Shown here piece by piece: positions 55,381 to 63,463 of a stretch of 64,000 nucleotides of DNA. The notes below the pieces were generated by a model. It was not told the origin of the DNA, searched no databases, and saw nothing but the letters and a program-made list of their open reading frames with translations. Position 1 is the first letter of the stretch. Each line of letters starts with the position of its first letter. The DNA lies in the NCBI GenBank assembly GCA_945901125.1, contig CAMDKD010000004.1:1-64000 (forward strand), written 5' to 3'. The DNA is from Bordetella parapertussis. GTDB lineage: Bacteria > Pseudomonadota > Gammaproteobacteria > Burkholderiales > Burkholderiaceae_C. The position numbers were made by a program, and so were the translations under genes.

Positions 55381-55854
55381 TTGACCTCCCCCATCATCGC
55401 ACCCGCCCATGGCAAGCGCATTGAAGTCCGCAACTCAGGCGTGCATGGCAAGGGCGTGTTTGCTCTGGTGCCTATCGCCAAAGGCGAAATCATCATTGAA
55501 TACTTAGGCGAGGTCATCAGCTGGAAAAAAGCGCAAAAACGCCATCCCCACGACCCCAGCGATCCTAACCACACGTTTTATTTCCACGTCAGCAAAAAAA
55601 ATGTGATTGATGCACTTTACGGCGGCAACGACGCGCGCTGGATCAACCACGCGTGTGCGCCTAACTGCGAAGCCGACGAGGCCGGCGGGCGTATTTTCAT
55701 CCGCACGCTGCGCAAGATCAAAGCCGGTGAAGAGCTGAATTACGACTACGGCCTGGTGATAGACGAGAAATACACGCCCGAGCTGCTGGCCGAATACCCC
55801 TGCCGCTGCGGTGCCCGGGTGTGTCGTGGCACCTTGCTGTCGCCCAAAGACTGA
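55381..55854 (+). CDS. SET-domain protein, putative lysine methyltransferase
   Basis: This 157-residue protein is a compact SET domain: GVHGKGVFALVPIAKGEII near the start, RWINHACAPNCEA (87-99), ELNYDYG (118-124) and a post-SET CRCGARVCRG with C141, C143 and C148. These bind S-adenosylmethionine and the target lysine channel. The family is mainly eukaryotic but occurs in bacteria; substrates there are little known. The start is a TTG at 55381 with no clear ribosome site, so the N-terminus is uncertain by a few residues. It is divergent from topB and close to birA. Confidence 0.85.
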   Translation: MTSPIIAPAHGKRIEVRNSGVHGKGVFALVPIAKGEIIIEYLGEVISWKKAQKRHPHDPSDPNHTFYFHVSKKNVIDALYGGNDARWINHACAPNCEADEAGGRIFIRTLRKIKAGEELNYDYGLVIDEKYTPELLAEYPCRCGARVCRGTLLSPKD

Positions 55855-55888
55855 AGCCGGCGCTTCGCTCTGACCCGGCCGCAAACCC

Positions 55889-56701
55889 ATGCCAGCCGAT
55901 CGCCTTGATCCTTGGAACCTGAGTGGCTTGCAAGCGCTGCTGGCGCCACTGGATCACCAAGCGCAGGTGGAACACGTCAGCGACATAGATTCCACCAATA
56001 CCGAGCTGATGCGCCGTGGCCGCGCGGGGGACACCCGCACCTGTTTGCTGCTGGCCGATGCGCAAAGCGCCGGTCGCGGCCGCCTGGGCCGCCAATGGCA
56101 CAGCCGCCCGGGCGACGCCTTGCTGATGTCGCTGGGCGTGACGCTGGCGCCGCAGCACTGGTCCGGTTTGTCGCTGGCTGTGGGTTGCTGTCTGGCCGAT
56201 GCGCTGGATCCGACCCTGGACAAGGGCATAGGCTTGAAATGGCCGAACGACTTGATGCTGACACCTTGGGACAAACCGCGCAAACTTGGCGGCATATTGA
56301 TAGAAACCGTGCTTCGCCAGGGTGACGCCGGGCAGGCCCGCTTTGCGGTCATTGGTATAGGCCTGAACCTGGCCACGCCGCCCGCCGCCGACTACCGCAC
56401 CGAACCGGCTGGTTTGCGAGAGCTGCTGGGCCCGCAAACCAAGGCGCATGACTTGTTGCTGCAGATACTGCCGGGTTTGGTACAGGGCTTAAACCGTTTT
56501 TGCGCCAGCGGCTTTGCCGCGTTTTCAAATGAATTCGCCCGCCGTGATGTGTTGCTGGGCAAGCCTTTGCAATTGAGCGACGGCAACCGAGGCAGGGCCG
56601 CCGGTGTTGATGCTCAGGGCGTGTTGTGGCTGGACAGCGACAACGGTCGCATACCGGTCAGCAGCGACGAAGTCCGTATCGCCGATGCGGGGCCGGCATG
56701 A
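55889..56701 (+). CDS. birA: Biotin-[acetyl-CoA carboxylase] ligase
   Basis: This 270-residue enzyme attaches biotin to the carboxyl carrier protein. It has SAGRGRLGRQWHS for biotinyl-AMP binding, GIGLKWPNDLML and KLGGILIET, and a short C-terminal domain. There is no N-terminal HTH, so it is a monofunctional ligase without repressor activity. The stop overlaps the next start (ATGA). Confidence 0.93.
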   Translation: MPADRLDPWNLSGLQALLAPLDHQAQVEHVSDIDSTNTELMRRGRAGDTRTCLLLADAQSAGRGRLGRQWHSRPGDALLMSLGVTLAPQHWSGLSLAVGCCLADALDPTLDKGIGLKWPNDLMLTPWDKPRKLGGILIETVLRQGDAGQARFAVIGIGLNLATPPAADYRTEPAGLRELLGPQTKAHDLLLQILPGLVQGLNRFCASGFAAFSNEFARRDVLLGKPLQLSDGNRGRAAGVDAQGVLWLDSDNGRIPVSSDEVRIADAGPA

Positions 56702-56883
56702 AGCACTGGCGAAAGTGGCTGACGTTGCTGTTGGTATTGCTCAACCTAGGTTTTGCCGCCTGGACTAACGATTATTTAAAGCCACTGGGCTGGCAACCGG
56801 CTGATCCGCGCGAACCGCAGCGTTTGCAGCAGCAGCAGCGCCCGGACGCATTGCAGCTGATTGCGCCAGATCAGCGTCAGTGA
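56698..56883 (+). CDS. Small membrane-anchored protein after birA
   Basis: This 61-residue protein starts at the ATG at 56698, overlapping the birA stop. It has an N-terminal basic tail and one helix (TLLLVLLNLGFAAW), then an REPQRLQQQQRP stretch, similar to the anchor part of some Burkholderiales SPOR-type proteins as I recall them. Its 3' half overlaps, in the opposite direction, the tail of the diheme peroxidase gene. No function is claimed. Confidence 0.65.
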   Translation: MKHWRKWLTLLLVLLNLGFAAWTNDYLKPLGWQPADPREPQRLQQQQRPDALQLIAPDQRQ

Positions 56884-58039
56884 GTGTTTGCAAAAAAGCC
56901 AGCACATCGTCTATGTCTTGTTCGCTCAAGCGCGGCTGCTCCCCCGGTTTTTGACCATAGGGAACCTCGTCACGGTTGACATTGGCGCGCAAACTGGGGT
57001 GCACGCCGCCCAAGGGCTTGCTTGTGCCGTACCAGCGTTTCGGGTCAGTGTCACGGGTGGCGTAAAACGAGATGGCTTCGCGCAAATCGGTCATGTAAGC
57101 GTTGTGGAAAAACGCGCGCCGCACGGCCACATTGCGCAATGTGGGCACTTTGAAAGCGCCGCACAAGCTGCTTGCATCCGAGCGAGTGCGAACCAGATGG
57201 TGGGTGCACACACCCTTATCTAAGGGGAGGTTTTTAAGCATTTGCGCTGACGCAGGCACGCCGAGGTTGTCGTAACTGTTGTCGGTGAACAAAGCCGGCG
57301 TGCCGTCTTTGTCAGCTTCTGCGGTGTGACAAGCGGCGCAATTGCCTTTTTCAGGGTCTTTGAACAGTTCCCAACCACGCGCTTGTGGTGCGGAGAAACT
57401 GGCTTTGCCTAGAGAGACCCGGTCAAATAACGAGTCAAACGGGTGAAAGTCGGTGTCTTCGGTTTGGTAGCTGGCCAGCGCCTGCTTCATGCCGGCAAAC
57501 GCTTTGTCTGGTTGCTGCCAAATGTTGGTGCCGAACAAGCGCTCGAACTCAGCGGCATAAGCGGCGCGAGACAGTTTGGCAACGACGCTGGCTTTGTCAG
57601 GGTTTGCCATTTCAGCCGGGTTCAAAAAAGGCTCTGCGGCTTGTGCTGCCAAACTGTCAGCGCGGCCATCCCAAAAAAAACCGCCGCTGGCTTTGCCTTC
57701 TTCGTCAAAGTGCAAACTGGTGTTGCGCCAAATATAACGCAGCGAGGGAGTGTTACGAACGCCTGTGAACTGCATCTGGGGCCCGCCGATCTCGAGCCCG
57801 CGTGCCGAGGCATGACCGAATTCTTTCATATGGCAACTGGCGCAAGACTGTTTGCCGGAGGCCGACAGGGATTTGTCATGAAACACTTGCTCACCGAGCC
57901 GCGCTTGGGCAGATAACAGTTGGCTAGGGTTTTGTTTCTGACTTTGTTGCCAACCCAGCCAAGCCAAGGCGCACAGCACCACAGCGACCGGCACCAGCCA
58001 GATGACAAACCCGCGGAGATGGCTAAGCCGTCGTTTCAT
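56765..58039 (-). CDS. MauG/cytochrome c peroxidase family diheme protein
   Basis: This 424-residue protein has an N-terminal membrane anchor (about 12-32) and two heme sites, CASCH and CAACH, with the conserved SGGFFWDGRADS and FKVPTLRNVAVRRAFFHNAYM. Members reduce peroxide or oxidise a partner protein in the periplasm. The last 33 residues (Ala-rich) extend past the family end and overlap the small gene after birA by 119 bases. An 8-base homopolymer inside GGFFW keeps frame, which shows that runs of this length can be read correctly here. It lies just downstream of the iron transporter binding protein gene. Confidence 0.88.
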   Translation of the reverse strand: MKRRLSHLRGFVIWLVPVAVVLCALAWLGWQQSQKQNPSQLLSAQARLGEQVFHDKSLSASGKQSCASCHMKEFGHASARGLEIGGPQMQFTGVRNTPSLRYIWRNTSLHFDEEGKASGGFFWDGRADSLAAQAAEPFLNPAEMANPDKASVVAKLSRAAYAAEFERLFGTNIWQQPDKAFAGMKQALASYQTEDTDFHPFDSLFDRVSLGKASFSAPQARGWELFKDPEKGNCAACHTAEADKDGTPALFTDNSYDNLGVPASAQMLKNLPLDKGVCTHHLVRTRSDASSLCGAFKVPTLRNVAVRRAFFHNAYMTDLREAISFYATRDTDPKRWYGTSKPLGGVHPSLRANVNRDEVPYGQKPGEQPRLSEQDIDDVLAFLQTLTDADLAQSAAMRPGAAAAANAAVRADQPVASPVALNNR

Positions 58040-58044
58040 GGGGT

Positions 58045-59118
58045 TCAGCGCAGTCCAACACGGTCTAGCATTTGTTGCACTTTCACCTGGTTCATGCCCA
58101 CCACACTCGCGGGTAATTTCTCGCTTTTAAAGGATGCGCCACCCATGGCTTTAAGCGCCGGGTTGTTGATAGAAAGTCCTTTGATCACCGGCCACTCATT
58201 ATTGCCATCGGCGAAATAGGTTTGCGCTTGTTCACTCACCAAATAGTTGAGAAATGCAACCGCGTTTTCCGGGTGCTTGGCGTGGCGCGCTACTGCACCA
58301 CCGGCGATGTTGACATGCGTACCCCAACTGTTTTGGTTGGGTAGCATCACCCCAATGCGCTCCACCACGGCTTTGTCTTGCGGGTTGTCGCTGCGGTAGA
58401 GCCTGGCCAGGTAATACGAGTTGGCCAAAGCCACGCCACATTCACCGCTGGCCACGCCTTTGATTTGGTCGGTGTCGCCGCCTTTGGGTTGGCGCGCCAG
58501 ATTGGCCACCAAACCCTTAAGCCAAACTTCCGTGGCAGGTGCGCCTAAATGCTCCAGCATGGCTCCGAACAAGGACAGGTTGTAGGGGTGCGAACCTGAA
58601 CGAATACACAAGCGGCCGGCAAATTTGGGGTCGGCCAGTTTTTCATAGCTGTCGACATCTTCAGGTTTGAATTTTTGCTTGTCGTAGACGATGACGCGGG
58701 CGCGGGTGGACAAGCCAAACCAGCGCGTTCCCTCGGGCCGTTGCTTGGCGCGCAAATGCTCTGGCACCGCTTTGAGCAACGCGGGCGACTGCACCGGCGC
58801 AAACAAATCCTCTATTTCGCCTTTCCACAAGCGCGCGGCATCAACCAGCAAAATCACGTCTGCCGGCGAAGCCGATCCTTCGGCTTTGAGTCGGGCCAAT
58901 ATGCCAGCATCGTCCGCGTCGACGCGGTTGATTTTGATGCCGCTTGCACGCGTGAAGTTGTCATAAAGGGCTTCATCTGTGGCGTAATGGCGTGCCGAGT
59001 ACAAGTTGAGAACCGGCTCCTCAGCGGCAAAGCCGGTCAGACTTAAAAGAAAAAAACCTGTCGCCGCGAGGAGTCGGCCGACCTTGACAAAACGATGAGT
59101 AAGGGTAGAAGAGCGCAT
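58045..59118 (-). CDS. fbpA: Fe(III) ABC transporter substrate-binding protein
   Basis: This 357-residue periplasmic protein has a signal peptide ending near residue 31 (GFAA) and then VLNLYSARHYATDEALYDNF, typical of FbpA/FutA iron-binding proteins. The motif LARLYRSDNP and C-terminal NQVKVQQMLDRVG also fit. It delivers ferric iron to the permease encoded upstream on the same strand. A Fur-type palindrome lies 41-59 bases upstream of the start. Confidence 0.9.
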   Translation of the reverse strand: MRSSTLTHRFVKVGRLLAATGFFLLSLTGFAAEEPVLNLYSARHYATDEALYDNFTRASGIKINRVDADDAGILARLKAEGSASPADVILLVDAARLWKGEIEDLFAPVQSPALLKAVPEHLRAKQRPEGTRWFGLSTRARVIVYDKQKFKPEDVDSYEKLADPKFAGRLCIRSGSHPYNLSLFGAMLEHLGAPATEVWLKGLVANLARQPKGGDTDQIKGVASGECGVALANSYYLARLYRSDNPQDKAVVERIGVMLPNQNSWGTHVNIAGGAVARHAKHPENAVAFLNYLVSEQAQTYFADGNNEWPVIKGLSINNPALKAMGGASFKSEKLPASVVGMNQVKVQQMLDRVGLR

Positions 59119-59158
59119 GCAGACACCTTTTCAACATAACAGGCATCATCTTAAATCA

Positions 59159-59177
59159 AATGCGAACTATTCGCATT
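59159..59177 (-). promoter_or_regulatory. Candidate Fur box upstream of fbpA
   Basis: AATGCGAA (59159-59166) and TTCGCATT (59170-59177) form a perfect 8-bp inverted repeat around CTA. It has the GCGAAT-type half-sites of Fur boxes in this group and lies where an iron-regulated promoter for fbpA would be. Confidence 0.55.
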
Positions 59178-59189
59178 CGTTTTGAATGG

Positions 59190-60803
59190 TCAGGGTTTTT
59201 GTGCGCTTTTTTGGGCTCTGGCCATCAGCAGCACCGGTAACAAACCTGCAACCACCAAGGCCAGCGAGGGCAGTGCAGCTTCGCCCAAACGCTCATCGCG
59301 TGCAAGTTGGTAAGCCATGACTGCCAGGGTGTCTGTGTTGAATGGTCGCAACACCAAGGTAGCCGGCAACTCTTTCATGACATCCACCCATACCAGCAGC
59401 ATGGCCGAAGCCGCAGACGGGCGCAGCAGTGGCCAGTGAACTCGCCAAAATATATCTTGACCAGAGGAACCGAGCATGCGGGCGCTTTCATCGGCGCTGA
59501 GAGAAATGCGTGAATAGCCGCTTTGCACACTTTGCAAAGCCACAGCGATAAAGCGAACCAAGTAAGCCCACAAAAGTCCGAGCAGAGTTGCGGTCAGCCA
59601 AAAGCCGACGCCGCTCTCAGGCCAGCGTTGCTGAATCCATGACAGGGGAAGTAACAAACCAACCACGATGACAACGCCGGGAACGGCATAACCTAAGCCT
59701 GCCAATTGCGTACTGAACCGACGCCACCAGGTCGGGCGTGTGCGCACGCCGTGGGCCAACACCAAAGCCAGCCCGACAGCCAGCACAGCACTCATACCGC
59801 CAAGTCTCAAGCTGTTCCAAAACCACCCGGCAAAGGCCGCCCACGGCAAGGCTTGTTGCTGGCTGCCGATCCACAAGGCATGGCCCATGATCAAAAGAGG
59901 GAAGACAAACCCCAGCAATACCGGCAACACACACAAAACAAACGCCATAGCCGCACGCCAACCGTGAAGACGCATTGCTTGTGATTCTTGGGTGCGTGAG
60001 GTCGTGCGGCGGTTGGCAAACCGAAGCCGTGCTTGGGCGCGGTATTCCACCCACAGCACTGCCGCCACCAGCAAGAGCAAAAAAGAAGACAGCTGAGCGG
60101 CCGCCACACGGTTATCCATGACCAGCCAGGCTTTGTAAATGCCAGTGGAAAAAGTTTGCACACCAAAATAACTACTCACACCAAAATCGGCCAGCGTCTC
60201 CATCATGGCCAACGCCAATCCCGCTGCAATCGCAGGACGCGCTAACGGCAAGGCCACACGAAAAACTCGGCGTGGCAAACTAGCGCCCAACAAACGGGCA
60301 GCCTCCATTAACTGTGGCGCGCGTTCAGAAAATGCACTGCGGCACAGCAAATACACATAAGGATACAAACTCAAACTCAACACGACGGCAGCGCCCCAGG
60401 TGCTGCGAACATCGGGCCATAAAGCGCCTTGCCAGCCGCTGTGCAGACGCAACCAGATTTGCAGCGGCCCGCTGTATTGCAAAAAATCGGTGTAAGCATA
60501 AGCAACCACATAAGCAGGCATGGCCAGTGGCAGCAACAATAACCAACTCAGGGTTTGCCGTCCTGGAAAGTCAAACAGGCTGACGGCAGCCGCGCCGACA
60601 CTGCCTATGCTGACTACACCAAGCGCTACCAGCAGGCACAAAAGCAGACTGGTCAGCGTGTATTCAGGAAGAACTGTTTCAAGCAAGCCCTGCCAGACAG
60701 CGGCAGAAGTGGTGTCCCATTGCAGCCAGGCGAACAGCACCATCAACACAGGTGCGACGAGCATACAAACGGTGAATCCGCGAAGAAAGCTAAACAAGGG
60801 CAT
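59190..60803 (-). CDS. fbpB: Fe(III) ABC transporter permease
   Basis: This 537-residue inner-membrane protein has about 12 hydrophobic segments in two binding-protein-dependent permease halves, each with an EAA-type loop (ARLLGASLPRRVFRVALPL; ARMLGSSGQDIFWRVHWPL). It is the FbpB type that moves ferric iron inward. I use the ATG at 60803 (MPLFSFLRGF). It is divergent from fbpC and upstream of fbpA. Confidence 0.9.
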   Translation of the reverse strand: MPLFSFLRGFTVCMLVAPVLMVLFAWLQWDTTSAAVWQGLLETVLPEYTLTSLLLCLLVALGVVSIGSVGAAAVSLFDFPGRQTLSWLLLLPLAMPAYVVAYAYTDFLQYSGPLQIWLRLHSGWQGALWPDVRSTWGAAVVLSLSLYPYVYLLCRSAFSERAPQLMEAARLLGASLPRRVFRVALPLARPAIAAGLALAMMETLADFGVSSYFGVQTFSTGIYKAWLVMDNRVAAAQLSSFLLLLVAAVLWVEYRAQARLRFANRRTTSRTQESQAMRLHGWRAAMAFVLCVLPVLLGFVFPLLIMGHALWIGSQQQALPWAAFAGWFWNSLRLGGMSAVLAVGLALVLAHGVRTRPTWWRRFSTQLAGLGYAVPGVVIVVGLLLPLSWIQQRWPESGVGFWLTATLLGLLWAYLVRFIAVALQSVQSGYSRISLSADESARMLGSSGQDIFWRVHWPLLRPSAASAMLLVWVDVMKELPATLVLRPFNTDTLAVMAYQLARDERLGEAALPSLALVVAGLLPVLLMARAQKSAQKP

Positions 60804-60842
60804 GGCGTGAAGCAGCACGTAGGCAAGCAAGGGTAAGCGGCG

Positions 60843-60876
60843 ATTGTAGGCAGCAGGCTATGTGCCTGCCTACAAT
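60843..60876. promoter_or_regulatory. Dyad between divergent fbpB and fbpC
   Basis: ATTGTAGGCAG (60843-60853) and CTGCCTACAAT (60866-60876) form a perfect 11-bp inverted repeat with a 12-base loop in the gap between the two starts. It is not a Fur-type sequence. It could be an operator or a leader hairpin. Confidence 0.4.
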
Positions 60877-60883
60877 CCTTCTC

Positions 60884-61981
60884 ATGTACATAGATGTGTC
60901 AGATTTGCAAGTACGCTATCCGGGGCGCGACCAAGCTGCGGTGAACCATGTGAGTTTTGGTTTGCACCAAGGTCAAATGGGGGTGTTGATCGGCCCCTCC
61001 GGTTGCGGCAAGACCACTTTGCTCAGAGCCGTCGCCGGGCTCGAGCCGGTCAATGGGGGTGTCATTTCCATGAATGGACAGATCATAGGCAGTACTTCCG
61101 TACACCGTCCCGCTGAAAACCGACGCATTGGCATGGTGTTTCAAGACTACGCCTTGTTTCCTCATCTCAGTGTCGAAAAAAACATTGGTTTTGGCATAAA
61201 TCATTGGAATGGGACAAAGCGTGACGCACGCGTGAAAGATTTGTTGTCTTTGGTGGGATTGTCTTCAGTGCCTAAGCAATACCCGCATGAGCTGTCTGGC
61301 GGGCAGCAGCAACGTGTGGCATTAGCACGGGCGTTGGCACCCGAGCCATTGTTGTTGCTTTTGGACGAGCCGTTTTCCAATCTGGATGTGGACTTGCGCG
61401 AAAGGCTGGCGCACGAGCTGCGCGGGATATTGCATCAAGCACAAATCACTGCGTTGTTTGTCACGCATGACCAGATGGAAGCCTTTGCTTTGGGCGATGT
61501 CATCGGTGTGATGAACCAAGGCAAAATTGAGCAATGGGACGATGCATACCGGCTTTACCATCGTCCTAAGACGCGCTTTGTCGCAGAATTCATCGGACAC
61601 GGTGTGTTTGCTCCTGCCAAGGCCAGGCAGCAAGGCCAGCACATGGTGTTGCATACCCCTTTGGGGGATTTACAAAATATGGACGAACATTTCGTGCAAC
61701 AACCGATCGCGAATGATGGTGTCTGCGAAGTTTTGCTGCGGGCAGATGACATCGTGCATGACGATGATGCGCCAGTGAAAGCTGAAATCCTGCGCAAAGC
61801 TTTTCGCGGCTCCGAGTTTTTGTACACCTTGCGATTGGCCGGTGGTCAAACTGTGCTGACCCATGTGCCCAGTCACCATGATCACCATGTGGGGGAGTGG
61901 ATCGGCATTCGACTGCAAGCAGACCATGTGGTGGTGTTTGGCGCAAGCTCAAACTCAGAAAAGCAAGTTAAGCCACAGTGA
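60884..61981 (+). CDS. fbpC: Fe(III) ABC transporter ATP-binding protein
   Basis: This 365-residue ATPase energises the ferric iron transporter. It has Walker A GPSGCGKTTLL, signature LSGGQQQRVALARAL, Walker B LLLLDEPFSNLD and the H-loop THDQMEAFALG, then a C-terminal TOBE-like domain. I use the ATG at 60884 (MYIDVSDLQVRY). It is divergent from fbpB rather than in one fbpABC operon. Confidence 0.92.
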   Translation: MYIDVSDLQVRYPGRDQAAVNHVSFGLHQGQMGVLIGPSGCGKTTLLRAVAGLEPVNGGVISMNGQIIGSTSVHRPAENRRIGMVFQDYALFPHLSVEKNIGFGINHWNGTKRDARVKDLLSLVGLSSVPKQYPHELSGGQQQRVALARALAPEPLLLLLDEPFSNLDVDLRERLAHELRGILHQAQITALFVTHDQMEAFALGDVIGVMNQGKIEQWDDAYRLYHRPKTRFVAEFIGHGVFAPAKARQQGQHMVLHTPLGDLQNMDEHFVQQPIANDGVCEVLLRADDIVHDDDAPVKAEILRKAFRGSEFLYTLRLAGGQTVLTHVPSHHDHHVGEWIGIRLQADHVVVFGASSNSEKQVKPQ

Positions 61982-62016
61982 TGTTTTTTACTTGTCAGCA
62001 AATCGTAGACATAAAT

Positions 62017-63450
62017 TTAGTCATGGCGGGGTGAAAATCTGACACTGAATCTTGCGCCCGGCGATGTGTGGCCGGGTCGGGTGTCGTTGATGCTGACCTT
62101 GGCGTGGTGTTTGTTAGAAATCTCCATCACGATGGCCAGACCCAGGCCGGAGCCGTCAGCCTCTGTTCCCAACGCCCGGTAAAAAGGCTCAAACACCCGC
62201 TCTCGCTCCGCCTCAGGTATGCCGTGGCCTGAGTCTTCCACTTGAATCTCCCAGCCGCTGCTGGGGTTGCCGCAGACCCGCGCCGTAACAATGCCTTGTT
62301 CCCCGGAGCTGGACGGGGTGTAGTTGATGGCGTTGTCTATCAGATTACGCACCATCTCTTTGAGCAAGGTCGGGTTGCCCGCTTGCAAGGCCAGACCGAG
62401 TTCGGGGCCTTCAAACCCCAAGTCGATCTGCCTTTCCATGGCGCGCGGCAATGAGTCCTTGACCACTTCCATGGTCAGCAAAGTCAGATCGCAGGTTTGC
62501 ATGGCCATGCCGCTGCCGCTGCTCTCGGCGCGTGCCAGCGCCAGCAACTGGTTGACCGTGTGGGTGGCGCGCATGCTGGCGCGCCCGATTTGCTTGAGCG
62601 ACTGTTTTAAATCTTCGGCGTTGGCATCGCTGCGTTGCGCCAGATCGGCTTGCATGCGCAAGCCGGCCAGCGGGGTTTTCAGCTGATGCGCGGCGTCGGC
62701 CAGAAAGCGTTTTTGGGTGGCGATAGAGTGTTTGAGCCGGTCCAGCAAATCGTTGACAGACGACACCAGCGGCATCACCTCAGACGGCACCGCGGTTTCG
62801 TCCAAGGGGCTCATGTCATCGGGTTTGCGTTGGCGTATGCGGTCTTCGAGTTCGCTCAAGGGCTGAATGCCGCGCGTCAGCGCCAGCCACACCAGCAACA
62901 CCGCCAGCGGCAAGATGACAAACAAGGGAAGCATCACGCCTTTGATGATTTCATGCGCCAGCACCGATCGTTTCTCCAGCGTCTCGGCCACTTGCACCAG
63001 CGCCGGTTGTGCTGCGCGAGGATTGACCCGAACCCAAATATAAGCCACACGCACCGGCGTGCCAGCCATCAGGTCGTCACGAATACGTAACTCGTTGGTG
63101 ACCAGTTTTTCATCGTCCTGCGGCATAGGCAGACCGGCTTCGCCGCTCAGCAGCTCGCCATTACCGCCCAGCACCTGGTAATAAACGGTATCGGTTTCGT
63201 CAGCGTGCAAAATCTGATGCGCAGACAAAGGTAGATGAAAACTCACGGTGCGCTCATCGCTTTGTACCAGTTGCGCTAAGGCCGTGGCGTTATGGCCCAA
63301 GCCGCGGTCAAACGGCACCTTGGCAATGCCTTCGGCAACAAGCCAAGTCAGACCGAAAGTGATGGGCCACAACAACAAAAACGGGGTGAGCATCCAGTCT
63401 AGGATTTCGCCGAACAGCGAACGCTGGCTGCGTTGAAACAGCTTCACCAT
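62017..63450 (-). CDS. Two-component sensor histidine kinase (TctE-like)
   Basis: This 477-residue membrane kinase has two helices (about 20-40 and 170-190) around a periplasmic domain like 2CSK_N, then HAMP-like and kinase domains. The phospho-His is in FLADAAHQLKTPLAGLR; the ATP-binding boxes are NLIDNAINYTP, VEDSGHGIP and GSGLGLAIV. It resembles TctE/QseC-type sensors, of which TctE responds to tricarboxylates. I use the ATG at 63450. The cognate regulator gene lies directly upstream. Confidence 0.85.
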   Translation of the reverse strand: MVKLFQRSQRSLFGEILDWMLTPFLLLWPITFGLTWLVAEGIAKVPFDRGLGHNATALAQLVQSDERTVSFHLPLSAHQILHADETDTVYYQVLGGNGELLSGEAGLPMPQDDEKLVTNELRIRDDLMAGTPVRVAYIWVRVNPRAAQPALVQVAETLEKRSVLAHEIIKGVMLPLFVILPLAVLLVWLALTRGIQPLSELEDRIRQRKPDDMSPLDETAVPSEVMPLVSSVNDLLDRLKHSIATQKRFLADAAHQLKTPLAGLRMQADLAQRSDANAEDLKQSLKQIGRASMRATHTVNQLLALARAESSGSGMAMQTCDLTLLTMEVVKDSLPRAMERQIDLGFEGPELGLALQAGNPTLLKEMVRNLIDNAINYTPSSSGEQGIVTARVCGNPSSGWEIQVEDSGHGIPEAERERVFEPFYRALGTEADGSGLGLAIVMEISNKHHAKVSINDTRPGHTSPGARFSVRFSPRHD

Positions 63451-63463
63451 GGCGGGCCTGACA

